Source: Conus ventricosus
Taxonomy: Eukaryota > Mollusca > Gastropoda > Neogastropoda > Conidae
Direction: 5' to 3'
Length of the DNA stretch: 64,000 nt
NCBI GenBank assembly: GCA_018398815.1
Contig: CM031628.1
Span: forward strand, 10,159,127-10,223,126
In this document: positions 23,541 through 34,371 of the stretch, piece after piece
Numbering within the stretch: the stretch's first letter is position 1
Layout of the letters: the number at the start of each line of letters is the position of its first letter
Notes under the pieces: model-generated
What the model saw: the letters and a program-made list of their open reading frames with translations, nothing else
What the model was told of the DNA's origin: nothing
The model's database searches: none
Program-made: the position numbers and the translations under genes

Positions 23541-25470
23541 AGTGCTACACTTCAGTCCAGCTTTGTGATGGCCATGTGGACTGTGTCAATGAGGATGATG
23601 AAGCCATCTGTCCATATATCAAGCCACTACAAGAAGGAAAGCCCTTGACTCCTCCTGCTGTGATTAACTTTGTACAATCTGGCAAAACCACCATCACACA
23701 TCTCCCTAACATGACGGATGGGCAATCACCATGGTTTTATGCTTGTCCAGACACTCACTACCAATGTGCACGTAATGGTTATTGTCTTCCCACCTACACC
23801 AGATGTAACGGTTTTTATGACTGCCCCTACCATGAAGATGAAGCAGGCTGTGACAGCTACGCCTGTCCAGGTCACTATCGCTGCTTTGACTCACAGGTCT
23901 GTTTACATCCAGATCAGGTATGTGATGGAATCTATCAATGTCCGAGATCTGAAGATGAGCTGTTGTGTGACCTGCACTGTCCACACCATTGCACGTGCTA
24001 TGGACTGGCCTTTGCTTGTCCACGACCTTTCTGGGCTGTGGATTATTCCGAGCTGCGATATTTGAACGCAAGTGGCAGTGGCATGACTCTCTCACGACTA
24101 GGGGCCAATATCATGTTGATGTTTCTCAGTCTTTCTAACTGTCACTTGCAAAATCTTACCCGTATAACTCTGCCCAATCTTTTCACCCTGGATTTGAGTT
24201 TTAACAGACTGGCCATCATCCCTCTCCATGTTTACATGGCTCGCCTAATTTGAAAACATTGGTTTTATCAAATAATCCTATAATGTACTTTGGGGCAGAC
24301 GCTATAAATAACAACAATCCAGTTGAACAAATCCGAATGCTAGATTTGTCAGTGACTATCTGTACACATTGGACGGATGGTATCCATATTTTTCCTCATT
24401 AATTTTGCTTAATCTATCATACAGGGGTACACCGTGTCATGGCGGGATTCAACCATGAAAGCTTCAGTTTGGGCATGGGGGGATGCCCGATGCAGAGTTT
24501 GACAAAGAATCCTGAAAGGGTCTGGCCCAACTGCACACAGTTATGTACAAAAAAAAAATTTGTGCTGTGAACCACACTTCTCCCAGGCGTCACCAACTCC
24601 AGGCTCCAAGAATGAAATACGCCCCTGCAGATCGCTAAAATCTAACATTTTATAGATTTGTTTGGGCTGTTTTTCCAGTTTTCTGGCTTGGGTAGGCAAT
24701 AGTGGATTTTGTTTTCCGTTGTTCCCTTAAAAGAAATACTTCGTCGGTTTCCGCGTCTTCCCCTTCCCTTGTGTGTGTCTGACTTTCTGAGGGGGGTTTA
24801 CCTGCCAATGATAGGATTGGCTGATTTTTTTTAAAAAATCGTTTTTTTTTGGGAGGACAGACAGGGGAGAACAGTTTTTTCCTGCACTTGGCGGGCTTTC
24901 TCTCATTACTCTTTTGGGGTGTCTGCTTTATCATTTGTTTGATCCCTTGGGATCGTTCCCCTTGTTGTTTTTTTCCCCATGATTTCTACATTTTTGAAGG
25001 GGGGAACGCAACTTGTACCTGCTTGTTTTTTATCGGGGTTTTTCTTGCAGTTGTTCCTTTTGCTCCCGGGTATGTCTTTGGGGGAATTCATAGTCGCACA
25101 GATCTCTTTCCTTTCCCCATCACCCGAAAACGTTTGCGGTCAAACTATTCCTTTGGGATTATGTCGTATTTAACTTTGTTCTGTTTTGACCTTTGCTTTT
25201 GGCCAATAGTTCTTTTTGGTCAAAAGGGAAAACCCAATTAAACATGGCCGAAACCTCAGCGTTCTCGGGAACCCCGATAAGCCCACGACTTTTTCGGGAT
25301 CGCCTGTCAGATTTTCTCTCGGGTTTCCTGTTGGTCTACTGGGGCTTTTGGCTTCCCCGGACCCCTTTTTTTCGGGGGAGGTCAACTTTTGCTACAGCCT
25401 TTATTGTAAGCCATTGAACCGGCTCAAACCCCTTCCTTACAAATGAACTACTCCTGAAAAGGCGGGGCAA
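23541..25470 (+). pseudogene. GRL101-like receptor, LDLa-LRR-7TM region (copy B)
   Basis: The open stretch to 24252 encodes three LDLa modules (CDGHVDCVNEDDEAIC; CNGFYDCPYHEDEAGC; CDGIYQCPRSEDELLC), a Cys-rich LRR cap (CPHHCTCYGLAFACP), and a first leucine-rich repeat (LFTLDLSFNRLAIIP). A frameshift near 24230 moves later LRRs (LKTLVLSNNPIMYF) to another frame. The hinge (CC...PRDEISS in copy C) and 7TM domain follow to about 25450. TM3-TM5 is readable in 24849-25241 (LAGFLSLL...CFIICLI.WDR, the DRY-equivalent), and the NPxxY region is near 25430. From 24254 many bases are replaced by G or T runs, so breaks there look like consensus error. Expected role: class A G-protein-coupled receptor in the plasma membrane, ligand unknown; related GRL101 and relaxin receptors couple LDLa and LRR ectodomains to signalling. 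Confidence 0.72.
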
Positions 25471-26085
25471 AGGAAACAAAACAGAGGGAAAAATGGATCG
25501 AATCAAGGAAACAATCTTTTCGTCGGGGATACCTCCATTCACAAATTTTTTAACGGGGCAAAAAAATTCGCATAAATAACATTGATTCACATTTGGGCCC
25601 AAACCCTAAAGTCATTTAAATCTTAAGTTCTTCTTTGATCGTTTTTGGGTGTAAAAATTCCACTGAGCGGTCATACTTTTCAGCAATTAACTCTCTACCT
25701 ATTTTTTTGGGAGTGGGGAGGGGGGAAAACAAGGGGCGAAAAAAAGTTTTTGTGTAACCCCTGAAAACTATACCACAATTCCTTCACTTCCCAATTTCCT
25801 TCAGGGACTGGTGTTGAGGGGCAAATTGTTTTTCTGCTCAAAGGAATTGAGTATGAGCCATAAAGGGAATTTTCCATTTATAAGTGGGGGAGGATAGGGA
25901 GGGGGGAGTGATGAGGGTTAGTCGAGTTTGGGGTGCCCCTTGGGAATCAAAACATACGCAAAACCCGGGGCATTCCGTCAGCCCATTTACACCTTTTTTT
26001 CCCCCAATTATAATAAATTTAAAAAATATATATATATATATATATTTTTAAAATATATTAAAATTAATATATATAAATATTAATA
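25471..26085. other. Receptor 3' flank, copy B
   Basis: It matches 59632-60240 of copy C loosely, including the GTTAGTC...GGCATTCC stretch at about 25916-25976. It ends in an AT-rich tract (about 26024-26080) where the Helitron end begins. No gene seen. Confidence 0.6.
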
Positions 26086-26402
26086 CCCGGTGTACCCGGT
26101 TTCGCTCGGGTAATCTGTACAAAAATTTTGGGCCCACCCCTCTCTCCACCATTTAAAAGACAATACAAAAAAAATTCAGTTTGGGTTTTTGTTTTTTTTC
26201 CCCATGGAAACCCAATTTCCCGCCCCCTCCTATCTACTTCCCCCCAATTTCTTCGGACCCACCCCCTTCTTCCCTCTCAATCTTTTTCCCCCTCACAAAT
26301 TTTTTTTCGAAATACGATCCAGTCCATAGGGACCCCTGTATTTTGTAACTTACCGTGCATTCTAAATTTCCTTGATTAAAGTGCTCCAAAATGAAACCTG
26401 TG

Positions 26403-26475
26403 GGGGCCGCCAAAACCTAGGGATAAGGGCGCTGGATCATGACCCAAAAGGTCTGGATTAAAACCCCGGGCTTGG
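26403..26475 (+). repeat. tRNA-like (SINE-type) segment in Helitron A
   Basis: This is a degraded copy of the tRNA-like segment better seen at 34104-34172. The A-box region reads ACCTAGGGATAAGGGCGCTGG; the B box is corrupted to GGATTAAAACCCC. Confidence 0.5.
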
Positions 26476-26554
26476 TTTTGGGAAAATTTTTAAAACGGGG
26501 AATGTTTCCAGCTAAATACCGGGTTCATCCGTTTCCACCCGGGCCCCCCATGCA

Positions 26555-27157
26555 CTAATGTGGGACCACATTTGCATACCCTTTTGATTTGGGCACAGAT
26601 TTAAAATCCAACTCAAACGAAACTCTGTGAAAAGATTGCTTTTCCCGATTATCATGTCTTTTGGAGGGCCTCGGGTAGAAAAATTTTCGGGTTCCTGTTT
26701 GGCGCAATATAGTCAGGTTTCTCGTTTCCTTCGGATGCTGTAACGTAAAACTTTCCCATGTGTAAAACACGAACGTCGTCTCCCCCAAGGATAAAATGTT
26801 TGACCCTGGCTTTGATGATTGTCAAGCGAAAGTGGTTTCCGGGGAATGAACCCATAAAAAGGGAAAAGCAGGGGGACCAGGGGTTCCAGGGGGAATTGTG
26901 GGGGACCCCGGGGTTTCACCTTTGTGGGGGCCACATGTTTTTCGCTTCTAAAACGTTCCTGTCGTCTGTAAGACACGGGTTGCCATTGATCACTTTGGCG
27001 GGTCCATGATGGAGAATGTCCTGGGACCCCCAATTTCCGCACAGTCATGCATTTGGAAGTCCAGAAATCTAAATGGAGTTCAGAGTTTTTTTGGATAAAG
27101 GACTCCCCTTCATAAACTTCAACAACGACAGGTTTTCCTGCGTGTTCTCTGTTCATA
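26555..27157 (-). pseudogene. Helitron helicase C-terminal remnant (A)
   Basis: Minus-strand frames carry a motif V region related to INKSQGQTF (here near 26830-26800 as HQSQGQTF), a partner of the SHGQLYVALSR-type motif VI (FTHGK, then FYVTASEGN) and the typical C-terminal PEALQ at about 26667, where the stop is changed to AAG. PIF1-like helicases of Helitrons unwind DNA during rolling-circle transposition. Frameshifts split it into three frames. Confidence 0.6.
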
Positions 27158-28560
27158 TACTTTTGCTTGCGTCCTAAATAGGAGATATATCTTGCCGTGT
27201 ATCAGCTAACAAACTAGTGACATGGTAATATCAACACTTCTATCATAAACTGCATATGAATGTGACCATATAACATAAAACAGTTACATGCACAAGTCAG
27301 CTTGTGTGCCATTGGACTGTACAATGAGGTTGATGAAGCCACTGTCTATTTCAACCACAAGAAGGAAAGCCTATTGACTCCTCTGTGATTACTTTGTACA
27401 ATCTGGCATACCACATCAATTGCCCTAACTGCATGATGGCATCACAGGTTTCCATAGTCCCAGACACTCATACCTGTGCACGATGGTAATTGTTCCTCCA
27501 CACGAGTTCAACGGTTTTAAGTCTGCCTGAACATTGGGGTACAGGCTGACACTAACGCTTGCCAGCCCTTATGATCGCTTTTGATCACAGGTCTTTACGT
27601 CCAGCAGGTTTGCTGTGGAATCTACAATGTCCCAGACTGAAGATGGACTGTTGTGTGACCTGACTGTCACCATGCCACTGCATGAGGCCTTTGTTGCCAC
27701 GACCTTGTCGGGATGATTATTCCGACTGCGATATTGAACGAAGTGCAGTGGCTGAGTCTCTCCACGACTGGGCCATAAGTCATGTTGATGTTTCTGTCTT
27801 TCTAAGTCGATCTATCCCCGTATAAACTGCGACCGTTTACCCTGGATTTCAGTTTAACAGCTGGCCATCATCCCTCTCCAGTTTACATGGCTCGCTAATT
27901 TGGAAACATTGTTTTCAACATTTTCCTATAATGTACTTTGGCAGACCATAATTCAACATCCATCCAAAGTGAAAAACCGAATGCTAGATTTGTCAGTGAC
28001 AATCTGTACACTTGGTCGATGGATATCCATCATTTCCCTCATTAATTTTCTTAATCTTCTTCGGATTGGAACAGCGATTTCAGCAGAGGATTTCAACCAA
28101 TGAAGCTTCAGGTTCTGGGACATGGGGATGCCCGATGACAGAGATGACAAAGACCCTGCAGGTCTACCAACTGACACAGCTAGTGCAAGCCAAATTTGAG
28201 CGTGTCCACCTTCTCCATGGCGTCGCCAACTGTCAGCTCACATTAAATACGTCCTCAGTATCTGCTAAAATTCTAACATTTAAAGTTGCTTGCGATTATT
28301 TTGTTTTGGTAGGCAATAGTGTGTTTTGCTTTCCTCTGTTCTCTTCAAAGAAATACTTCGTCAGGCTTCCGCGTCTTAATCCTTCACTTTGTGTTCTGAC
28401 TTTCAGAGGGGTTAACCTACAATATAGGATTGGCTGATTGTAAGTTTACAAAATCGTTAATGTTTGGGTGACACGACATTGGAAAACTGTTTCCAATTTG
28501 TAGCTTTTCTAATTAACTATATCGGATTTCATTTTATCATTTGTTTGATTACTGGATCGT
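27158..28560 (+). pseudogene. GRL101-like receptor fragment, copy D
   Basis: The sequence follows copies B and C from 5' of the LDLa exons (tgatgaagccactgt...acaagaaggaaagcc at about 27335-27370) through the LRRs (ATGCTAGATTTGTCAGTGAC at 27980) to the hinge and start of the 7TM domain (about 28250-28440). Hundreds of single-base losses destroy every frame, so it cannot code as given. It is embedded between Helitron A and a Helitron-receptor mosaic. Either a decayed paralogue or an unpolished consensus of one. Confidence 0.7.
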
Positions 28561-29530
28561 TCCTTGTGTTCATTTCCACGAGTACTCTTAACCGAATTTC
28601 AACGAACGGTTGAATTATATAGATTTTTACACATTCTATTTCTTGATTCATGGGTTTTTTTGTTAGCGTTTAACTGACTTACCGAATTTCTACGTATTAA
28701 TATATAGGTTATTCTTAATTTTGTTCAGTGAAGTAGATTCTTTCCTTTAATGCATCCTTATACCAAAAAAGTTGTGGCAATTAAAAACGTCTTATGTTTT
28801 TAATGTCATTTTAATTTCGTTGTATTGTTTCCTTTGTTTTGCTTAAAGCTTCTTATACCGATTTCATATACGGTCAATAAAAACCGTTTTAAATCATTGT
28901 GTCCGGAAACATTAGTGTTTACTTATCGCATAAATTCACCGTAGACGATATGATCACGAGGTCTAAATTTTTCATTAGTGTTTACCTAATTTAAGTTTTT
29001 GGTAAATTTAGCATACAGCGGTAAACACTGTTATGAGCAATTGTCTAAACGGTCTAATTTTATAATCGTTAACTGGCTTGAATCTTCTGGTTCGAGTGAT
29101 ACATATCACTTAAAAGTCTGATACAAATTTAACAAAAAAGTGAAAAATGAATAATTCAAGGAAAATACTTTTCATGAACTAGAATGACCATCATCACAAG
29201 TTTTAACTGCAAAAAGTTCGCATTAAGAACCACTGATCTTCGCAACTTGAAAAGATCATTTTTCAAGTTTTGTACGTCTTTTAAAGGTTTACGTCTCTTA
29301 CGGTAGATGTCGATAACCTGGTTCACGGAGATTCTATTGAATGTGAATCCAACGGCCATTTGATGGAAGCGGGAAAGATGCTTGAAAGTTAAAAAAGTTT
29401 TGTGTGAAACGTTTTAACGTTTTCTAGAAATTGTCCATACCATCCTTGCTTCAAAGCGTCGCTAATTGCAAAATGCGTTCAACATTTTATAGGGTTTGGT
29501 TACTTTAAACTTTTATATAGGGTTTAATGG
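28561..29530. other. Mosaic of receptor and Helitron-like sequence
   Basis: Short stretches that match receptor copy C (cttgattcatgggttt near 28643; gtcattttaatttcgttg near 28804) alternate with Helitron minisatellite motifs (accgaatttc, cggtctaaat, ggttttta). The part after about 29350 follows the Helitron 5' region (ccatccttg..., tttatagggtttgg). Nothing codes. Confidence 0.55.
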
Positions 29531-29710
29531 AAAGGTGGAATTGGGTAGTCCGTATGATTGGATGTCACAGCATTCGAAAATACGCTAAATCAAGGCATTC
29601 CAGTACTGTCAGTTCAACATTTTTTCCCTTTTATATATATTTTTTTAAGATTAATAAATAATCTGTATATAATATATTATTATCAAATTTATACATAGGA
29701 TATTTACTGA
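29531..29710. other. Receptor 3' flank fragment, copy D
   Basis: It matches 60062-60240 and 25905-26085, including tgtcacagc...aaggcattcc and the following AT-rich tract. It shows that copy D once extended past the 7TM domain. The Helitron B 3' end begins immediately after, the same position at which Helitron A enters copy B. Confidence 0.6.
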
Positions 29711-30007
29711 GCCGGTGTACCCGGTTCGCTCGGGATATACGTACAATGATTTTTTGGCCAACCGCTCCTACCCTAAAAGCATCGAATAAAATTCATTGGT
29801 TTTTTCTTTCTACTCCCTCTGCTAACCATTGCCCCAGCCTCCTCATCACTTCACTCGAGTTTTTCGTTTTACCCATCCCTTCTTGCCTCTCCAATCTGTT
29901 TTCCCTCACGAATTTTTTTCCTAATCGATGCACAGTCCATGAGGGAGCCTACTTTGTGACTTCCGATCATTCTATTCCTTCGATTGATTGTCCAATAGAC
30001 AACTCTA

Positions 30008-30085
30008 GGGGCCGCCTTACTTAGTGGTAAGCCTGACTCATGATCCAAAGGTCTTGGATTCAAATCCCGGCTTGGTCTGGAAATT
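30008..30085 (+). repeat. tRNA-like (SINE-type) segment in Helitron B
   Basis: It has an A-box-like CTTAGTGGTAAGCCTGACT, anticodon-loop-like CTCATGA, and a B box GGATTCAAATCCC. It sits in the same place as in Helitrons A and C, between helicase stop and 3' end. Not a functional tRNA: stems are imperfect. Confidence 0.6.
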
Positions 30086-30234
30086 TACGTGGAATTTCCA
30101 TAAAAGCGTGGTCTATCCTGAGTCCGTCCGCCCCGCAGGTGTCAGGCTAATGTGAGGGCACTTTTCATATCCTGATTTGGCACCCCGATTTCCGCACGCA
30201 AGTTAGACAACTCTGAGGACAGATTGCATTTTAC

Positions 30235-31480
30235 CGAGTTCTGCTTGGATGGCCCTGGTAGACAACATTTCTGGTCAAAATTGATTTGCAGCATGTATTG
30301 TGTATTTGGGTTTCGGGTGATGTCTGTAACGTCAGAATCGCATGTGTAAATCGAACGGTTCAGTTGCCCCAAGGATGAAATGTTGACCCTGTCTTGTGAT
30401 TCAGAGGTCAGCTGGTTCCTGGGAAAACTAGCCCTGAACTTGGAATGGGGGGTGAGTCCACTTGGTTCCGGAGGAATTGTGGCCTAGAACGGTTCCCGGT
30501 GTTAGGGTCCAATGATATTTCGGTATACAACGTTCCTTTGGGGACCAACATCGTTTCGCATTGATCACCTTTGGCGTCCTAGTGGAGAACTGATCATGGG
30601 ACACCAATTTGCAGCAACAGTGAATGCATGTGGATCCAGATAGAAATCTCAATGGGGAAGTTCAGGAGTTTTGAGTAGATTTGGTAAGCCTCCATCATCA
30701 TTCTCAAACAGATCTGTACAGAGTTCCTTCCAGGGAAGTCACTGCGATTTTCTGTTTTAGCCGTTGACAGTCTTTCAGGGAGGAGATTATGGCCCTTTCC
30801 CCTGACAGTCTGAGTCTGACATGAGCATGAAGATCCGGGTAGACCTGCTTCTATCAGATCCTCCTGGCTATCATAAAACGGCATTAGTGCTGTGGGGACC
30901 AATATAGTATCTGGAAACATGACTCAATGGCACCATTGCCAATGTCAAGCAGAGTTTGGTTGCAGCTGTGGTTCTGAGGAGCTTTCCAATCGGTGGGTTC
31001 ATATTTAACAATCTGCTCCGCCATTTCTTCAACAGGCGTTGACAATGTTGGCTCTGGTGCCATTGAGGACGACAGGGAGGATCTGCCAGAAGTCCCCACA
31101 GAACACGTTGGGATGCCTCCCATTGGCCTGTGCACTTGGGTGTGTCCTGCAGCGTAGAGTCCATGGCCTCGTAGAACTTTGTGGGTCATGGGAGCTTCAC
31201 CAATTATGAGGTTGCAGCCTCTTGATGACTTTGGCCAACGTTGACCCAGCTTGACGGCGGTTGGCTTTCTTGCTTGTCGGCATCCAGAGGGACCTTGAAG
31301 TGCTATGTACTGTCCGCCCACCCGGCAAAGAGTAGCGGCAATGCCACTGGAACGATACACTATTTTGCTCTGGGAGCAGTCTGTTCAGGATAAGATTCAG
31401 GTGGCTTTCCTGTCCCTCATGGAGCATCAAGGAACATTATTTTGCTGCTTGCTGTGGGATCCTCCTGCTCAACCATGGTC
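30235..31480 (-). pseudogene. Helitron helicase remnant (B)
   Basis: Minus-strand frames show GIAATLCRVGGQ (motif Ia region, about 31350), HKVLRGHGLYAAG, FWQILPVV-equivalent residues near 31070, LLDIGNGAIE near 30940, and further C-terminal pieces to about 30250. Many frameshifts; the Walker A region is not recognisable. Same protein as in Helitron C. Further minus-strand similarity to Helitron C extends up to about 31890. Confidence 0.62.
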
Positions 31481-31889
31481 ATAAAGCTGTCGTAACTATC
31501 TCTGGTCAGCTGTCAGCTTCTTCAGTGATCATCAGCTGCTGCCCGGAGGCAGTAGTTCGTAATTGGTCTCGCGGTAGTATTCTCGAGGCACAGTTTGTGT
31601 TGTGTGATGTGTTGGCATCCCAACTACCTCTGTAACTTGCCTCCAAGAAGGAAGAGTTTGTGCTGAATCACAGTAAGAGCTTGGTTGAGATGGCATCTGT
31701 GTACTGGCTTCATAACAGAATCTCTTCGGACTTGGAAGAGGAAATCGAAGATGGTCTCTGAAGAGTGTCCACAGGTTGGGTTATGGGTTGCAAGCCACCA
31801 GGATAATAAGAAGTCACGCGCAGTCTAAGGTGTTCTCTGAGAGTGGAAGGTCCTTCCAGGGCAAGTTGTAGAAGGCGGTCTCTCCTTTT

Positions 31890-33010
31890 GGTGTAAGTAG
31901 GATATCATTGTTCACATTTAAAATACACCATACCAATTTCATCAAGAAAGGTCTAAATAAATAACGTTTAACGATTTGTAACAAACGCCAAAGTTTTTCG
32001 CGCAGTGAAGTCGGATTCAGCTTCCACTTGTAAAACTGCATCGTAACCGAATTCATCAGGTACGGTCAAATTTATACATTGGTTTTAAGCATCAACGTAA
32101 GTTTGTTCTGAATCTGTAACATTTTCAGCATTTAAATCACTTGTAACCAAATTTCATCAGAAGGTCAAATTAGAAATACGGATCTAAGGGGTTTTTAACC
32201 GCTCCCAATTTTAAGTTCTCGGTAAATTGTTTAATTGTTCAGCGTGTTAAACTGCATCTATCCCGAATTTCATCACGAAACGGTCTAAATTATATAACGG
32301 TTTTTAACGGCAATTTTAGTTTCCGTTCGTGTAAGTTGTATATCATGTTCAGCGTGTAAAACTGGATCAGTAACGATTTCATCAGAATGGTCCTGAATTT
32401 ATTAATACGTTTTAACGGTCAATTAAGTTTCGGTTCGTGTAAGTTTATATCATTATTCAGCATTTAAAACTTCACCTGTATACCAAATTTCATCAAGAAG
32501 GTCTAAATTTAGAAAATAACGGATCTTAACGGTTTTTAACGCAAATTTATTTGTTCGTGTAAATTGTATATCATTGTTCAGCGTTGTAAAACTGCATCTG
32601 TATACCGAATTCATCAGGAACGGTCTAAATTTATTAATAACGGTTTTTAACAGTCAATTGTAAGTTTCGGTTCGTGTAAGGTTGTATATCAAATTTTTCA
32701 GCATTTAAAACTTCACCTTATACCAATTTCATCACGAAAGGTCTAAATTTTGAAAATAAAGGATCTTAAAAGGTTTTTAACGCTCAAATTTTAATTTCTG
32801 TTCGTGTTAAATTGTATATCATTGTTCAGCGTGTAAAACTGCATCTGTATACCGAATTTCATCAGGAACGGTCTAAATTTATAAAAATAACGGTTTTTAA
32901 CGGTCAATTATAAGTTTCGGGTCGTGTAAGTGTATATCATTTTTCAGCATTTAAAACTTTACCTGTATACCAAATTTCATCAAGAAGGTCTAAAATTTAG
33001 GAAATAACAC
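31890..33010. repeat. Minisatellite of about 120 bases inside Helitron B, dimeric
   Basis: The landmark gttcgtgtaa recurs near 32325, 32433, 32553, 32670, 32800 and 32920, giving spacings of 108-130. Two monomer types alternate: one with GTGTAAAACTGCATCTGTAT and accgaatttcatcagg, one with catttaaaacttcacc and ccaaatttcatcaag. The basic higher-order unit is thus about 240 bases. 33010-33780 continues with related but non-tandem Helitron sequence. Confidence 0.8.
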
Positions 33011-34103
33011 TTTTTAAAAGGTGATAAATAACGGGCATAAAAACTATCGAATGACCCAGTGTTATCCACAGTATGTCCCTCTAGACTCATGCCAAGTTTG
33101 GTGGCGATCCGACGACTCCCTTTTCGCAACTTCAGAAAAGATTGTATTTTTTATCGTTTTTAGGGGGTACGTGTTGTTAACGGGTTTTTAACGGTCATAA
33201 ATAACTGTCGTAGAAACTGTCCAATGACCCTGTGTTACTCGGAGATGTCCCTCTAGGTTTTGATGTCCTGTGCAATGTCACAACGCCATTTGATGAAAAG
33301 CAGAGGAACAAGATGTCTTTGAAACCGTTATAACAGTTTTGTAACGGTTTTAACGGGTTTTCTTTTATAGAGATTTTTCCAAAACCATCCTTGGGTCACA
33401 ACAGACGTACCTGCTAAATTTCAAGAGATCGGTTCAAACAGTTCTTTTATAGGGTTTGGTGTTTTAAAAGTTTTTAATGTTATAAATAACGTTTTTAACT
33501 GCCAAATAACGTTCTAATTTTAGAGAAGTAGTCCCGTACCTGTGCAATTTTCACAACCGGCCATTTGATGAAAAGCAGAGGAAAAAGATGCTTGAAAACC
33601 CTTATAACAGTTTTTTAACGGGTTTTTTTAAAAGGTTTTATTTTTTTAGAGATTAGCCCAAAACAATCCCCGGGTGACAACAGAAGTACCTGCCAAATTT
33701 CATTACAATCGGTTTAGCCGTTTTTGAGTCTATAGCGTACACAGACACACACACAGAGACAGAATTTGCCATTTATATATTAGACAGCCGGTGTACCCGG
33801 CTTCGCTCGAGTATATCTGTACAATGATTTTCTGGCCACCCCTCTTTCTCACCCCTTAAAAGACATACAATAAATTCAGCTTGGGTTGTTTCGTTTTTCC
33901 ATGCGAACCCAATTGCCCCACCTCCTCCCATCTACTTCACCCAATTTCTTCGGACGCCACTCCCTTCTTGCCTCTCAATCTGTTTTCCCTCACGAATTTT
34001 TTCGTAATACGATGCACAGTCCATAGAGGGATGCCTGTACTTTGTGAACTTACCGGCATTCTCAATTCCTTGATTGAAAATGCTCCAAAATGCAATCCTG
34101 TAG

Positions 34104-34172
34104 GGGCCGCCATAACCTAGTGGATAAGGCGCTGGACTCGTGATCCCAAAAGGGCGTGGGTTTCGAACCTGG
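34104..34172 (+). repeat. tRNA-like (SINE-type) segment in Helitron C
   Basis: This is the best copy of three. It starts GGGGCCGCCATAACC, has an A-box-like CCTAGTGGATAAGGCGCTGG as in tRNA-Arg/Thr genes, an anticodon-arm-like TGGACTCGTGATCCC and a B-box-like GGGTTTCGAACCT. The extra T in the B box and imperfect stems argue against a working tRNA. A shared tail (tccagctaaa...ccgcaggtgtcaggctaatg) follows to about 34275 in B and C. Confidence 0.65.
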
Positions 34173-34371
34173 GTTGGTCTTGGAAATTCTAACGTGGAAT
34201 GTTTCCAGCTAAAATGACCGTGTTTCACCCCGATGTCTACCCTGGCCCCGCAGGTGTCAGGCTAATGTGACGGACCAGCCATCTGCATATCCTTGATTTG
34301 GGCACGGACTTAAATCCAAAATCAAACATGACAACTCTGTGAAAAGATTGCATTTTCACGATGTATCATGT

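Larger units (their letters stand above)
11939..26085. repeat. Tandem duplication unit, copy B (most complete uninterrupted copy)
   Basis: Positions 12008-21345 match 1-9295, and 11950-24250 match copy C outside its insertions. It carries the 5' LDLa exon, hairpin, repeat block, reverse LINE, reverse gene remnant and 3' receptor exons, with no large insertion. Its right edge is interrupted near 26086 by a Helitron end. From about 24254 the sequence quality drops. Confidence 0.9.
26086..27157 (-). mobile_element. Helitron A: 3' fragment with helicase C-terminus
   Basis: The minus-strand 3' end at about 26086 has the hairpin ACCCGAGCGAAACCGGGT (5-base stem) followed by ACACCGGG, at an AT-rich site, as expected for Helitrons. 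Upstream come a tRNA-like segment (26403-26475) and helicase C-terminal coding to about 27157, where homology to Helitrons B and C stops and a receptor fragment begins. The 5' part is lost. The sequence looks poorly polished. Confidence 0.65.
29711..33783 (-). mobile_element. Helitron B, near full length but helicase-only
   Basis: On the minus strand the 5' end is TCTAATATATAAATGGCAAA at 33783, with the required TC start. The 3' end near 29711 has the hairpin CCCGAGCGAACCGGG then ACACCGGCT. Between them lie a Helitron 5' region, a minisatellite of about 120 bases, a decayed PIF1-type helicase and a tRNA-like segment. No Rep nuclease domain is visible, so this is a non-autonomous or decayed derivative of about 4.1 kb. 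Its 5' end touches the 3' end of Helitron C. Confidence 0.68.

Noticed and set aside
34104..34172. Functional tRNA gene
   Set aside because: A and B boxes are visible, but stems are imperfect, the B box has an extra base, and the same segment sits in three Helitrons. A tRNA-derived repeat explains it better.
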